64,000 bases of DNA from Pseudomonas sp. S04 (GTDB lineage Bacteria > Pseudomonadota > Gammaproteobacteria > Pseudomonadales > Pseudomonadaceae): assembly GCF_009834545.1 (NCBI RefSeq), contig NZ_CP019427.1, forward strand, positions 4,718,001-4,782,000, given 5' to 3'. A program made the translations under genes and the position numbers. The notes under the pieces are model-generated. The model searched no databases, was not told the origin of the DNA, and saw only the letters and a list, made by a program, of their open reading frames with translations. Shown here in pieces: positions 26,917 to 36,890 of the stretch (positions are counted from its first letter, which is position 1; every line of letters starts with the position of its first letter).

Positions 26917-28098
26917 ATGCCCGATAACACGCTACGCGCCCGTGATGAAGCTTTCTGGCAAACCTTCGCTGATCGCTACGATGTCCAGCCAGGTCCGATC
27001 AACTTGGAAAACGGCTATTTCGGCCGTATGTCGCGTACGGTGATCGACGAGTACCAGCGCAATATCGAACTGATCAACCGCAGTAACTCGGTGCATGTGC
27101 GCCAGCGCTTCGAACAGTTCGAGAGCGTGACCGTGCGCGAGCATCTGGCCGACTTGCTGCGGGTACCCGCCGAGGCGGTCGCCTTCACCCGCTGCGCGTC
27201 CGATGGGTTGCAAGCGCTGATTCGCAATTACAACGGCCTGCAACCGGGCGACCAGGTACTGCTCTGCGACCTGGAATACGACACGGTAAAAAGTGCGATG
27301 CACTGGCTGGCCCGCCATCGTGGCGTGGAAGTGATTGAAATCCAGCATGACCACCCGGCGAGTTTCGAGACCCTGCTGGCGAGCTATCGCGCGGCATTCG
27401 AGCAGTACCCACGTCTCAAGCTAATGGCCCTGACCCACGTCACCCACCGCACCGGCCTGGTGCTGCCGGTCCAGGCCATTGCCAGCGCTGCCCGAGAACA
27501 CGGGATCGACGTAATCCTCGACGGCGCCCACGCTCTCGGCCAGATCGAGTTCGACCTGGATGAACTGGGCATCGAGTTTGCCGGCTACAACCTGCACAAA
27601 TGGATCGGCGGCCCGTTGACCCTGGGGTTCATCTACATCGCGCCGCAGCGCCTGGGCGCGATCGATCCGGACATGGGCGAGTTCCATTTCCCCACGAGCG
27701 ACATCCGCTGCCGCACGCCCTACAGCACCCCGAACATTCCAGCCCTGCTGACCCTGCCCCTGGTGTTCGAAGAGCATCGAGCCATGGGCGGCGCCGCAGC
27801 CAAAGGCGCGCGCCTCAACTACCTGCGCAACCTGTGGGTCAGCGCCGTGCGCAAGGTACCGGGGATTGAAGTCATGACCCCGGATGACCCGCGCCTGTAC
27901 TGCGCGATCAGCTCCGTACGGTTTACCCACCAGGCGGATCAGCAACCGATGGTCGAGCGCCTGCTCAAGGACTACAACCTATTCACCGTGGCCCGCAGCG
28001 GCTCGGCCTGCGGCCTGTGCATCCGCATCACCCCGGGCCTGACCAGCACCGCACGGGACATGCGGCTGCTGACACAGGCGTTGATCGAATTGAGCTGA
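26917..28098 (+). CDS. Class V aminotransferase (isopenicillin-N epimerase-like)
   Basis: 393 residues, PLP fold type I. DGAHALGQ carries the pyridine-binding Asp, and NLHKWIGG (near residue 228) the Schiff-base lysine. The closest types are cysteine desulfurase or isopenicillin-N epimerase-like enzymes; the substrate is unknown. The eda terminator lies just beyond its stop on the other strand. Confidence 0.87.
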   Translation: MPDNTLRARDEAFWQTFADRYDVQPGPINLENGYFGRMSRTVIDEYQRNIELINRSNSVHVRQRFEQFESVTVREHLADLLRVPAEAVAFTRCASDGLQALIRNYNGLQPGDQVLLCDLEYDTVKSAMHWLARHRGVEVIEIQHDHPASFETLLASYRAAFEQYPRLKLMALTHVTHRTGLVLPVQAIASAAREHGIDVILDGAHALGQIEFDLDELGIEFAGYNLHKWIGGPLTLGFIYIAPQRLGAIDPDMGEFHFPTSDIRCRTPYSTPNIPALLTLPLVFEEHRAMGGAAAKGARLNYLRNLWVSAVRKVPGIEVMTPDDPRLYCAISSVRFTHQADQQPMVERLLKDYNLFTVARSGSACGLCIRITPGLTSTARDMRLLTQALIELS

Positions 28099-28112
28099 GA
28101 CGCCAACGAGAA

Positions 28113-28143
28113 CAAAAAAAAGGCGCACCGACCAAGTGCGCCA
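28113..28143 (-). terminator. Terminator of the zwf-pgl-eda operon
   Basis: GGCGCAC/GTGCGCC 7-bp stem, loop of seven, followed on the minus strand by eight Ts. It lies 47 bases after the eda stop and 15 after the convergent aminotransferase stop. Confidence 0.85.
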
Positions 28144-28189
28144 AATAGCCGTAAAACACAGAACAACTACAACGATCCTGCAAAAACCA

Positions 28190-28855
28190 TCAATCCAACA
28201 GAGCCAGCGCCTCAGCCGTACACTCCTGAATACGCGCCCAGTCACCGTTCTTGATCCACTCCGGATCCAGCATCCAGCTCCCGCCCACACACATCACGTT
28301 CTTCAACGCCATGTAGCTCTTGATGTTCCCCGGACCCACCCCACCCGTCGGGCAGAACTTCACTTCACCGAACGGACCGCCCAGGGCCTTGATGGCCGCG
28401 ACACCGCCGCTGACCTCGGCCGGGAACAACTTGAAGCGCCGATAACCCAAGGCATAACCCTCCATGATCCCCGAGGCATTGCTGATCCCCGGCAACAACG
28501 GAATCGAGCTGGCCACGCTGGCTTCCAGCAGCTCACGGGTAATCCCCGGAGTGACGATAAACTGCGAACCCGCAGCTTCAGCGGCAGCCAGCGTGGTGCG
28601 ATCCAGCACCGTGCCGGCACCGGTGACCAGCTCCGGACGCTGCTCACGCAGGATCTGGATCGCCTTGAGGCCGAACTGCGAGCGCAAGGTCACTTCCAGG
28701 GCGGTCAGACCACCAGCCGCCAGGGCGTCAGCCAGAGGCAGGACATCCTGCTCGCGGGCAATGGTAATCACCGGCAGGATCCGCGCCTTGGCGCAGAGGC
28801 TGTCGATCAGGGCAACTTTGTCCGCCATGGAAACGGTCGGGGATGGGTTTTTCAT
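28190..28855 (-). CDS. eda: 2-keto-3-deoxy-6-phosphogluconate aldolase Eda
   Basis: 221 residues. ALEVTLRSQFGLKAI carries the catalytic Glu, RFKLFPAEVSGG the Schiff-base lysine, and FCPTGGVGPGNI the phosphate site. It splits KDPG into pyruvate and glyceraldehyde-3-phosphate. I use ATG 28855 (MKNPSP), the genus-typical start with AAGGA upstream. An in-frame ATG at 28876 overlaps the pgl stop as ATGA and would add seven residues; either start implies coupling to pgl. Confidence 0.95.
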   Translation of the reverse strand: MKNPSPTVSMADKVALIDSLCAKARILPVITIAREQDVLPLADALAAGGLTALEVTLRSQFGLKAIQILREQRPELVTGAGTVLDRTTLAAAEAAGSQFIVTPGITRELLEASVASSIPLLPGISNASGIMEGYALGYRRFKLFPAEVSGGVAAIKALGGPFGEVKFCPTGGVGPGNIKSYMALKNVMCVGGSWMLDPEWIKNGDWARIQECTAEALALLD

Positions 28856-28872
28856 AGCGGCTGATCCTTGGC

Positions 28873-29586
28873 TCATGGGCACCAGTAAATCTCTAACGTA
28901 GGTTGCAGAAAGGCACGAATCGGCATTGCGGCGACATCGTCACCGGCCAGTGCGTCACTCAGGGTGGCCAGCTTGGACTGACCGGAAATCGAAAGAACCG
29001 TGACCTGCGCCGACGCCAGCAACGCACGACTCATGGTCAGGCGCTGATGAGGTACGGTCGGCGCCAGCATCGGCCAGCACCGGCGCGTGCCGTCGACCTG
29101 CAGGGCCTCGGCCAGGTGCGGACTGTTGGGGAACAACGAAGCGGTATGCCCGTCGTCACCCATGCCCAGCACCAGTACATCAATCTTCGGCAGCTCGGCG
29201 AGCAGGCGGTCGGCCTGTTCGGCGGCTTGCTCAAGGTTCGCGCTGGCGCTGTACAGGCTGAGGAACTGCGCCTTGGCGGCCGGCCCCTGCAGCAGATAAC
29301 GCTTGAGCAGGCCGGCATTGCTGTCGGCGTGTTCGACCGGCACCCAGCGTTCGTCAGCCAGGCTGACCACGACGTTGGCCCAGTCGAGTTTCTGCTTGGC
29401 CAGATGCTGGAAAAACGCCACCGGACTGCGCCCACCGGAGACCACCAGGGTCGCCGTGCCCCGGGCTTCGATGGCGTCGCCCAGTTGCCGGGCCACTGCC
29501 AGCGCCAGGCTCTCGGCCAGCAGCACCGGGCTTTTGAATGCATGGGCGCTGACGCCCTCGGGCAGTTTTAATTCAGATATCGCCAT
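28873..29586 (-). CDS. pgl: 6-phosphogluconolactonase Pgl
   Basis: 237 residues. [24 protein letters not shown] and [16 protein letters not shown] are the diagnostic motifs of the NagB-like lactonase family. It hydrolyses 6-phosphogluconolactone to 6-phosphogluconate in the cytoplasm. The start lies 14 bases inside the end of zwf and the stop overlaps the alternative eda start, so zwf-pgl-eda is one tightly coupled operon. Confidence 0.95.
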   Translation of the reverse strand: MAISELKLPEGVSAHAFKSPVLLAESLALAVARQLGDAIEARGTATLVVSGGRSPVAFFQHLAKQKLDWANVVVSLADERWVPVEHADSNAGLLKRYLLQGPAAKAQFLSLYSASANLEQAAEQADRLLAELPKIDVLVLGMGDDGHTASLFPNSPHLAEALQVDGTRRCWPMLAPTVPHQRLTMSRALLASAQVTVLSISGQSKLATLSDALAGDDVAAMPIRAFLQPTLEIYWCP

Positions 29587-31042
29587 ACCACGACCTCCCG
29601 TCCCGCGTGATCAGTGCAATGGAGCTCATCGGCCCCCAGGACCCCGCCGCGTACGGCTTGGGGGCATCTCCGGATTTTTTCCATCCGGCGATCAACTGGT
29701 CGCACCACTTCCACGCGGCTTCGATTTCATCTTTACGGACAAACAGGTTCTGATTGCCGCGCATCACTTCCAGCAACAACCGCTCGTAGGCATCGGGAAT
29801 CCGCGCACTGCGATAGGTATCGGAAAAATTCAGCTGCAGCGGTCCGCTGCGTAGCTGCATGCCCTTGTCCAGGCCTTGTTCCTTGGTCATCACGCGCAAG
29901 GAAATACCTTCGTCTGGCTGCAGGCGGATGATCAGCTTGTTGCTGATCTGCAAGCGCTGCTCGGGGGCGAAGATGTAGTGCGACGGTTCCTTGAAGTGAA
30001 TGACGATCTGCGACAGTTTGTCCGGCATACGCTTGCCGGTACGCAGGTAGAACGGCACGCCGGCCCAACGCCAGTTACGAATATCGGCCCGCAGCGCAAC
30101 GAAGGTTTCGGTATCGCTCTGGGTGTTGGAGTTCTCTTCTTCCAGGTAACCCGGCACCGGCTTGCCCGCGCTGTAGCCCGCGATGTACTGGCCGCGCACC
30201 ACCTGGGTAGTCAGGCCTTCCGGGCTGATCGGCGCCAGCGCCTTGAGCACCTTGACCTTCTCGTCACGGATGCTGTCGGCGGACAGGTCGGCCGGCGGGT
30301 CCATGGCGATCAGGCAGAGCAGCTGCAACAGATGATTCTGGATCATGTCGCGCAGTTGGCCGGCCTTGTCGAAGTAGCCCCAGCGACCTTCGATCCCGAC
30401 TTTCTCGGCGACCGTGATTTCCACGTGGGAAATGTAGTTCTGGTTCCACTGGGTTTCGAACAGGCTGTTGGCGAAACGCAGGGCGATCAGGTTCTGTACC
30501 GTCTCTTTGCCCAGGTAGTGGTCGATGCGATAGGTACGGTTTTCCGGGAAGTACCGCGCCACGGCATCGTTGACCTTGCGCGAGGACTCCAGGTCCGAAC
30601 CGATGGGCTTTTCCAGCACCACCCGGGTGTTTTCCGTCAGGCCCACTTGCGCCAGGTTCTCGCAGATAGCGCCGTACACCGCCGCCGGGGTAGCGAAGTA
30701 GGCAATCATCCGCTGCGCGGTGCCCGCCAGTTCGGCCAGGGCGACATAGTCGTCCGCCTTGAGGAAGTCGACGTGCAGGTACGTCAGGCGTGCCAGGAAG
30801 CGCTCGACCACGGCTTCGTCAAGCTCCTTGGCCTCTACATAGCGCCGCAGTTCCCGGGCGATGAAAGCCAGGTGCTCCTGCTCCGTGCCCGCTTCACGGG
30901 CCAGTGCGATAATGCGCGTGTCCTCATGCAGCAGGCCCGCGCCATCAAGTTGATACAAGGCAGGAAACAGCTTGCGCAGGGCCAGATCGCCGAGGGCGCC
31001 GAACAAGGCAAAGGTGCACGGTTCAACCGTAATCGAAGGCAT
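29573..31042 (-). CDS. zwf: Glucose-6-phosphate 1-dehydrogenase Zwf
   Basis: 489 residues. The NADP-binding stretch [19 protein letters not shown] near the N-terminus and the active-site motif [13 protein letters not shown] mark a G6PDH, which oxidises glucose-6-P to the lactone. It heads the operon zwf-pgl-eda. The promoter region to divergent hexR has a near-palindromic HexR site at 31108-31123. The leader before ATG 31042 is weakly A-rich (AAAAGAACAAA). Confidence 0.96.
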   Translation of the reverse strand: MPSITVEPCTFALFGALGDLALRKLFPALYQLDGAGLLHEDTRIIALAREAGTEQEHLAFIARELRRYVEAKELDEAVVERFLARLTYLHVDFLKADDYVALAELAGTAQRMIAYFATPAAVYGAICENLAQVGLTENTRVVLEKPIGSDLESSRKVNDAVARYFPENRTYRIDHYLGKETVQNLIALRFANSLFETQWNQNYISHVEITVAEKVGIEGRWGYFDKAGQLRDMIQNHLLQLLCLIAMDPPADLSADSIRDEKVKVLKALAPISPEGLTTQVVRGQYIAGYSAGKPVPGYLEEENSNTQSDTETFVALRADIRNWRWAGVPFYLRTGKRMPDKLSQIVIHFKEPSHYIFAPEQRLQISNKLIIRLQPDEGISLRVMTKEQGLDKGMQLRSGPLQLNFSDTYRSARIPDAYERLLLEVMRGNQNLFVRKDEIEAAWKWCDQLIAGWKKSGDAPKPYAAGSWGPMSSIALITRDGRSWYGDI

Positions 31043-31107
31043 GATGTTTGTTCTTTTATCAAGTTAAGCTACAAATACCTTTTTTCAAGGCATCGCTCAA
31101 GGAAAAA

Positions 31108-31123
31108 TGTAGTAATAACCACA
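31108..31123. promoter_or_regulatory. HexR operator at the zwf promoter
   Basis: TGTAGTAATAACCACA: the 8-base halves match as inverted repeats at 6 of 8 positions, and TGT-...-ACA ends fit the HexR palindrome. It lies 66 bases before the zwf start and 139 before hexR. HexR is released by KDPG in P. putida. Confidence 0.65.
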
Positions 31124-31261
31124 ACATTTTTCCAAAATACAGATTCCGAGTGGTGGTCAGTCGGGGCCATCAGTAGGATAGGCCACCGTTATGGGCACGA
31201 TCAAAGTCTCAATTGGCATAGCCAAGCCCCCTCTTTGCAGAGCTGAACCAAGGAATTTCAT

Positions 31262-32131
31262 ATGGACCGCGTGCGGAACTTACTGGAACAGATCCAGAAT
31301 CGCCTTGCCGACCTGAACAAGGCCGAGCGCAAGGTCGCCGAAGTGATCCTGCTCAACCCACAGCAGGCCACTCGCTTCAGCATCGCCGCCCTCGCCCAGG
31401 CCGCCTCGGTCAGTGAGCCGACGGTCAACCGTTTCTGCCGTTCATTCGGGGTCAGCGGCTACCCGGAGCTCAAGCTGCAACTGGCGCAGAGCCTGGCCAG
31501 CGGCGCGGCCTACGTCAGCCGCGCGGTGGAGGCCGATGACAATCCCGAAGCCTACACCCAGAAAATCTTCGGCAGCGCCATCGCCTCCCTCGACAGCGCC
31601 TGCCAGGCACTGGACCCGAACCTGATCAGCCGCGCCGTCGACCTGTTGATCCAGGCCCGGCAGATCCACTTCTTCGGCCTCGGTGCTTCCGCCCCTGTGG
31701 CCCTGGACGCCCAGCACAAGTTCTTCCGCTTCAACCTGGCGGTCACCGCCCACGCCGACGTACTGATGCAGCGGATGATTGCCTCAGTGGCCCACACCGG
31801 CGAGTTGTTCGTGATCATTTCCTACACCGGACGCACCCGTGAACTGGTGGAAGTGGCGCGCATCGCTCGGGAAAATGGCGCTTCGGTCCTCGGCCTGACC
31901 GCCGAGGGCTCGCCACTGGCCAAGGCCAGCACCCTGAGCCTGAACATCCCGTTGCCGGAAGACACCGACATCTACATGCCGATGACCTCGCGGATCATTC
32001 AACTGACCGTGCTCGACGTCCTCGCCACCGGCATGACCCTGCGCCGCGGCGTCGACTTCCAGCCACATTTGCGCAAGATCAAAGAAAGCTTGAACGCCAG
32101 CCGCTATCCGGTGGGGGATGAGTTCAACTGA
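31262..32131 (+). CDS. hexR: HexR, RpiR-family repressor of glucose catabolism
   Basis: 289 residues: N-terminal RpiR-type HTH ([34 protein letters not shown]) and a SIS sugar-phosphate domain from about 130 ([33 protein letters not shown]). In pseudomonads it represses zwf-pgl-eda, edd-glk-gltRS and gapA, responding to KDPG. All three sets of targets are in this window with recognisable operators. ATG 31262 has AAGGA seven bases upstream. Confidence 0.95.
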   Translation: MDRVRNLLEQIQNRLADLNKAERKVAEVILLNPQQATRFSIAALAQAASVSEPTVNRFCRSFGVSGYPELKLQLAQSLASGAAYVSRAVEADDNPEAYTQKIFGSAIASLDSACQALDPNLISRAVDLLIQARQIHFFGLGASAPVALDAQHKFFRFNLAVTAHADVLMQRMIASVAHTGELFVIISYTGRTRELVEVARIARENGASVLGLTAEGSPLAKASTLSLNIPLPEDTDIYMPMTSRIIQLTVLDVLATGMTLRRGVDFQPHLRKIKESLNASRYPVGDEFN

Positions 32132-32162
32132 TCCAACAGCTTCATTGCCCGCTCAGACCTCA

Positions 32163-32254
32163 TCGCGGGCAAGCCCGCTCCCACAGGTTCAATGGCAGCC
32201 GCACGTTTTGTGCTCGACGTGGACACTGTGGGAGCGGGCTTGCCCGCGAAGGGG
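32163..32254. repeat. Paired inverted REP elements (BIME) after hexR
   Basis: CGCGGGCAAGCCCGCTCCCACAG (positions 32164-32186) and its inverted copy at 32226-32249 flank about 40 bases. Typical Pseudomonas REP core. Located between convergent hexR and the mutarotase gene. Confidence 0.88.
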
Positions 32255-32281
32255 CCAGTCCAGACACCGCAATTTCTTAAA

Positions 32282-33136
32282 CTAAGCCGCCGCCCACGCC
32301 TGCAGGCTCAAATGCGCCCGCTCCCCCGGCGCCAGGCACAAGCTGTCGGTGCCGCCACTGGCGGCTTCGACACAGACAAACTCGGAAATCTCGTTCCAGC
32401 TCACCCCCAGCAACGGCCGTGAGCCGGGATGCCAGACCACCGTGTCAGCGCTGGCACCGGTGTCGATGCACAACTGGCGCTGCCAGGCGTGGTCCTTGAG
32501 CTGCAGTTCCCCCTCGTGCTGGAACACCCGCTGACAGCCGCCCTCGACCCGCAACTCGCCCTGCTGCTGGCAATTTTCCCGCTTGAGCTGGTCATAACCC
32601 TGGGCGCCATCGAGCCCAGACAGCGCTACCTCACCGACGTCACCAATACGCCAGTAAGCGTGCAAAGCATGGCTCAACTGGCACGGCAGGCTGTCCTGGT
32701 GCTCAGTGCTCAGGCGCAATTCCATGCGCTCGCCCAGGTGCGCGTGCAGGTCCACTTGCCAGTCACACAGCTGCAACTGCCAGTGCAGGCGTACGCCGTC
32801 GGCATCGCTGCTGCTGTCGATCAGCTTCCAGTCGATCAGCCGCGCCCAACCATGGGACGGCCAGGCGTTTTCGCTCGGGTGGCGGCCATACCACGGCCAG
32901 CACACCGGCACGCCGCCACGGATGGCGCCGACCTGTGGCCACTTCGCCGCACACCACAACCAGGGCTTGTGCCCCGAGGGCTGGAAATGCAGCAACTGCG
33001 CGCCCTGGCGACTGAACACCGCCTGGCACAGCGGATGATCGATCACCAACACATCGCGCTTCTGATAGCGCTCCCACGCAAACACCGGACGTTCGCGCAA
33101 GGATTTGAAGAAACGTTGTAGCGGATGCTCTTGCAT
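32282..33136 (-). CDS. D-hexose-6-phosphate mutarotase (YeaD-like aldose 1-epimerase)
   Basis: 284 residues of galactose-mutarotase fold. AIRGGVPVCWPWYGRHP, SHGWARLIDW and LSHALHAYWRIGD include the conserved His residues and Arg of the YeaD family, which interconverts alpha and beta anomers of glucose-6-P. It lies downstream of oprB on the same strand but after a strong terminator, so it probably has its own promoter. The coding sequence contains a 13-base GntR-site copy at 32619-32631. Confidence 0.9.
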   Translation of the reverse strand: MQEHPLQRFFKSLRERPVFAWERYQKRDVLVIDHPLCQAVFSRQGAQLLHFQPSGHKPWLWCAAKWPQVGAIRGGVPVCWPWYGRHPSENAWPSHGWARLIDWKLIDSSSDADGVRLHWQLQLCDWQVDLHAHLGERMELRLSTEHQDSLPCQLSHALHAYWRIGDVGEVALSGLDGAQGYDQLKRENCQQQGELRVEGGCQRVFQHEGELQLKDHAWQRQLCIDTGASADTVVWHPGSRPLLGVSWNEISEFVCVEAASGGTDSLCLAPGERAHLSLQAWAAA

Positions 33137-33182
33137 GTGCCACGGTCCTGAAAATCAGCGGTAACCAGAGGGCGCGCGACCC

Positions 33183-33218
33183 CAAAAAAAAGCGGACAGC
33201 CTGGGCTGTCCGCAAAAA
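33183..33218 (-). terminator. Terminator between oprB and the mutarotase gene
   Basis: GCGGACAGC/GCTGTCCGC perfect 9-bp stem, loop of four, followed on the minus strand by eight Ts. Confidence 0.9.
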
Positions 33219-33251
33219 TGCGCACATGGAGAAGAGCTTATCGCAACCGCG

Positions 33252-34598
33252 TTAGAACACCGACTGAATTTTCAGGCCGGCCACCAGCGCGTTGTCGACT
33301 TCATCGACACCGCCCGGGTGGGTGACGTATTGCAGGTTAGGACGCACCGTCAGCCAGTTGGTGACGTGGAAACCGTAGTTGATCTCGTAGTTGTACTCGG
33401 TGGTCCGCAGTGGCGAGAACAGCGGATCGGCATAGTCGCTGACGCCATTGGCCGCGTTGACCAGCTCGGCGTTTTTCTTCACGTCTTCGTTGACGTGGAT
33501 ACGGGCGAAGCCGATGCCGACGTCATCTTTTGGCCGTGCATCGAACGGGCCCTTGTACACGAACATCAGCGACTGATAGTTGTCGACGACGTTGGTGTCC
33601 TTGTCGTGGAAGGTCGCGTTGGCCGCGATGTTCAAGCCGCGGGAAGCGTCGCCGTTGTGGCTGGTCAGTTGCTGCTGGGCGACGAACCAGTAACCGTGCT
33701 TGCTGCTGTGCTCGCGGTAGCTGTCACCGCTGGTTGCGGCATCCTGGCCGTTGTCGTCCTCGCGCACGTCATTGGCTGCGGCCGTGCTCTTGTAGTAGCC
33801 CACACGGTATTCACCCGGCAGGTTGTTGACCTTCGGCGACCAGACCAACTCTACCGGCAACACGGTGCCCTGGGTGCCGCTGCCGCTGAGCTTGAAGCCG
33901 TTGCCGTGCTCCAGTTGCGACGGGTTCTGGTTGTAGGCACCGATCTGCGCGAAGAACTCTGGCGTGATGTTGTACTTCACGCGGATCGCCGCCTGGCTGA
34001 CCGGCCAGTTGTACCAGATGTTGGTGGCCCAGTTACCCACCTGGGAACCACAGAACGCCAGGTTCTGGAACTCGCACGGGAAGGTATTGAAGTCCTCGCC
34101 CTCGCCGAAGTAACCGGCCTTGACGTCGAGCTTGTTGTCGAGGAACTGATGCTGGATCCACAACTGGGTCAGACGCACCATATGGCCGCGACCGTAGACT
34201 TCCTGGGAGGAACTCAAGGTGCCCGCGCGCGGGTCGCCGATACGGTCGTTGGAGATGTTTTCGCCATTGCGGTTGGTCAGCTGGATCTTGGCCTGGGTGT
34301 TGTCCCAGCCCCAGAGTTTCTGCAGGTCCAGCGCCACGCCGAGGCCAAACTGGTCGGCATAGCGCGCGGTCTTGTCGTCGTTGTAGCCACCGTTGAGGTT
34401 GCCACCGACTTCACCCACGTAGTCGGCCTTGATGTCGATGCCTTGCTCGATCAGCCGGGTACGCTCGCCGCCCCAATCGCCGGTCATCCACTTGGAGTCA
34501 GCGCTGAACGCGTCAGCGGCAAGCGCGTTGGCTGCCAGGCACATTGCTGCGACCGCCGACAGCTGGCAGATGAGTTGAGCGTTGTTCTTGATCTTCAT
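33252..34598 (-). CDS. oprB: Carbohydrate-selective outer-membrane porin OprB
   Basis: 448 residues. A signal peptide (about 1-27, ending ANALA) precedes the OprB domain: SKWMTGDWGGERTRLIEQGI is the usual N-terminal motif, WFVAQQQLT and WLTVRPNLQYVTHPGG are late beta-strand motifs. It forms a glucose-inducible diffusion channel. It is the last gene of gtsABCD-oprB, separated from gtsD by a REP cluster. The leader has AATAACAATAAAA before the GAGGAAG ribosome site, a likely Crc/Hfq site. Confidence 0.95.
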   Translation of the reverse strand: MKIKNNAQLICQLSAVAAMCLAANALAADAFSADSKWMTGDWGGERTRLIEQGIDIKADYVGEVGGNLNGGYNDDKTARYADQFGLGVALDLQKLWGWDNTQAKIQLTNRNGENISNDRIGDPRAGTLSSSQEVYGRGHMVRLTQLWIQHQFLDNKLDVKAGYFGEGEDFNTFPCEFQNLAFCGSQVGNWATNIWYNWPVSQAAIRVKYNITPEFFAQIGAYNQNPSQLEHGNGFKLSGSGTQGTVLPVELVWSPKVNNLPGEYRVGYYKSTAAANDVREDDNGQDAATSGDSYREHSSKHGYWFVAQQQLTSHNGDASRGLNIAANATFHDKDTNVVDNYQSLMFVYKGPFDARPKDDVGIGFARIHVNEDVKKNAELVNAANGVSDYADPLFSPLRTTEYNYEINYGFHVTNWLTVRPNLQYVTHPGGVDEVDNALVAGLKIQSVF

Positions 34599-34611
34599 CC
34601 CTACTTCCTCG

Positions 34612-34624
34612 TTTTATTGTTATT
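34612..34624 (-). promoter_or_regulatory. Hfq/Crc-type A-rich motif before oprB
   Basis: Minus strand AATAACAATAAAA, immediately upstream of GAGGAAG. Fits the AAnAAnAA pattern. Confidence 0.6.
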
Positions 34625-34638
34625 AACTGGCATCCCCT

Positions 34639-34870
34639 GTGGGAGCGAGCGCCCGCTTGCGGCTTGATCGCGATGGTCTCAACTGCACCGCGTTCATTCA
34701 GACGGGTGCAGGCCATCGTTCACGTCCATCGCGAGCAAGCTCGCTCCTACAATCCCCTGTGGGAGCGAGCTTGCTCGCGATGGTCTCAACTACACCGCGG
34801 TCATTCAGGCTGTGCAGGCCATCGTTCACGCCCATCGCGAGCAAGCCGCAAGCGGGCGCTCGCTCCTACA
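34639..34870. repeat. REP cluster between gtsD and oprB (four units, two inverted pairs)
   Basis: Four related units at about 34639-34675, 34716-34750, 34757-34785 and 34829-34870 alternate in orientation. The two inner units have the GAGCGAGCTTGCTCGCGATGG form; the outer two carry an expanded AGCGCCCGCTTGCGGCTTG loop. The spacers also repeat (GGTCTCAACT..CACCGCG..TCATTCAG), so the whole block is an imperfect duplication. Confidence 0.88.
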
Positions 34871-34880
34871 GTCTTGTGTT

Positions 34881-36041
34881 TCAGCGGCCTTTGAATTGGG
34901 TCACGTTGGCGCTGTGTGCCTCAATCCTTGGCAAACCCGCCGTCCCCAGGCGTTCACCGGTCTTGGCATCGAACAGCAGCACCTTGGCCGGATCGAATTG
35001 CAGGGTCAGGGTCTCACCCACGGCGGGAGCCACATCCGGCGCCAGGCGGCAGCAGACCTTGGTTTGATTCAGGTTGACGAACACCAGCGTGTCCGGCCCG
35101 GTCGGCTCGGTGACCTGGACCTCGGCCCGGATCGTCGGCAAACCGTTGGTTTCGCCAGACGCCAGCACAATCTGCTCAGGACGCATGCCGAGGATCACTT
35201 CGCGATCCTCGAGGCCAGCGTCCTGCATGCTCAATGGCAGCTCGACGCGCGCCTGACCACTGTCGAGCAGGGCCAGCAGGCGGCCGTCCTTGCGCTGCAG
35301 GCGCAGGGGGATGAAGTTCATCGGCGGCGAACCAATGAAGCTCGCGACGAACAGGTTGGCCGGGTCGTTGTAGATCTGCTTCGGCGTGCCGAACTGCTGG
35401 ATGATCCCGTCCTTCATCACCGCCACCTTGTCCCCCAGGGTCATGGCTTCGATCTGGTCGTGGGTGACGTAGACCGTGGTGGTTTTCAGGCGCTGGTGCA
35501 TCAGCTTCATTTCGGTACGCATCTCGACCCGCAGCTTGGCGTCGAGGTTGGACAGCGGTTCGTCGAACAGATAGATCTTCGGCCGCCGCGCCAACGCCCG
35601 GCCCATCGCCACGCGCTGTTGCTGGCCGCCGGAAAGCTGGCCCGGCTTGCGCCCGAGCAGGTGTTCGATCTGCAGCAGCTTGGACACCCGCGCCACTTCC
35701 TCATCGATTTCGGCGGTCGGCATTTTGCGAATCTTCAGGCCGAAGGCGATGTTGTCGCGCACGCTCATGGTCGGGTACAGCGCGTAGGACTGGAACACCA
35801 TGGCGATGTCTCGGTCCTTGGGGCTCATGCCGCTGATGTCGGCGTCGTCCACCAGGATCGCCCCGCCGCTGATGTTCTCAAGGCCGGCGATGCAGTTCAT
35901 CAGGGTCGACTTGCCGCACCCGGACGGGCCGACCAGGATCAGGAACTCACCGTCGTCGATCTTCAGCTCGATGTTTTTCAAGGTGTCCGGCAAGCCGGCG
36001 CCATAGGTCTTGTTGACGTTGCGTAATTCGAGAGTTGCCAT
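34881..36041 (-). CDS. gtsD: Glucose ABC transporter ATP-binding protein GtsD
   Basis: 386 residues. Walker [10 protein letters not shown], signature [15 protein letters not shown], Walker [15 protein letters not shown], then a C-terminal MalK/UgpC-type regulatory (TOBE) domain from about 240. It powers uptake with GtsB and GtsC. It starts three bases after the gtsC stop, so the genes are coupled. Confidence 0.95.
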   Translation of the reverse strand: MATLELRNVNKTYGAGLPDTLKNIELKIDDGEFLILVGPSGCGKSTLMNCIAGLENISGGAILVDDADISGMSPKDRDIAMVFQSYALYPTMSVRDNIAFGLKIRKMPTAEIDEEVARVSKLLQIEHLLGRKPGQLSGGQQQRVAMGRALARRPKIYLFDEPLSNLDAKLRVEMRTEMKLMHQRLKTTTVYVTHDQIEAMTLGDKVAVMKDGIIQQFGTPKQIYNDPANLFVASFIGSPPMNFIPLRLQRKDGRLLALLDSGQARVELPLSMQDAGLEDREVILGMRPEQIVLASGETNGLPTIRAEVQVTEPTGPDTLVFVNLNQTKVCCRLAPDVAPAVGETLTLQFDPAKVLLFDAKTGERLGTAGLPRIEAHSANVTQFKGR

Positions 36042-36044
36042 GTT

Positions 36045-36890
36045 CTACCCCTTGACCGCGCCGGACGTCAGCCCACGCAGGAAATACTTGCCAGCGAATA
36101 TGTAGACCAGCAGTGTCGGCAACCCGGCGATCATCGCCGCCGCCATATCAACGTTGTATTCCTTGGCCCCGGTGCTGGTGTTGACCAGGTTGTTCAAGGC
36201 CACGGTGATCGGTTGCGCGTCGCCACTGGCGAAGACCACGCCAAACAGGAAGTCATTCCAGATCTGGGTGAACTGCCAGATCAGGCAGACCATCACGATC
36301 GGGATCGACATCGGCAGCAGGATCTTCCAGAAAATCGTGAAGAAGCCCGCGCCGTCCAGGCGTGCCGCCTTGACCAGGGCATCGGGAATGCTCACGTAGT
36401 AGTTACGGAAGAACAGCGTGGTGAACGCCAGCCCGTAGACGATGTGCACCAGCACCAGCCCGGTGGTGGTGTTGGCCAGGCCGAGCTTGCCGATGGTGAA
36501 CGAAGCTGGCAGCAGCACGGTCTGGAACGGCAGGAAGCAGCCGAACAGCAGCAGGCCGAAGAACAGCTGCGAGCCACGGAAGCGCCACATCGACAGTACG
36601 TAGCCGTTCATCGCGCCAATAAAGGTCGAGATCAGTACCGCCGGCACGGTGATTTTCACCGAGTTCCAGAAGTACCCTCCTACGCTGTCCCAGGCCTTGA
36701 GCCAGCCGATGCCGTCGATCACTTGCGGCCAGCTCAGCAGGTTGCCGGTACGGATGTCTTCCGGCGACTTGAAGCTGGTCAACAACATCACCACCAACGG
36801 GATCAGGTACACCGCTGCGGCCAGCAGCAGGGTCGCGTAGATGGCGATCCGGCTGACGCTCAGGCGCGGGGTGGCAAGCGAGTTATTCAT
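36045..36890 (-). CDS. gtsC: Glucose ABC transporter permease GtsC
   Basis: 281 residues, six membrane helices of the MalG class. The EAA-type loop is visible as DALVKAARLDGAGFFTIFWKILLPMS. The start overlaps the gtsB stop by eight bases. It forms the inner-membrane channel with GtsB. Confidence 0.94.
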   Translation of the reverse strand: MNNSLATPRLSVSRIAIYATLLLAAAVYLIPLVVMLLTSFKSPEDIRTGNLLSWPQVIDGIGWLKAWDSVGGYFWNSVKITVPAVLISTFIGAMNGYVLSMWRFRGSQLFFGLLLFGCFLPFQTVLLPASFTIGKLGLANTTTGLVLVHIVYGLAFTTLFFRNYYVSIPDALVKAARLDGAGFFTIFWKILLPMSIPIVMVCLIWQFTQIWNDFLFGVVFASGDAQPITVALNNLVNTSTGAKEYNVDMAAAMIAGLPTLLVYIFAGKYFLRGLTSGAVKG

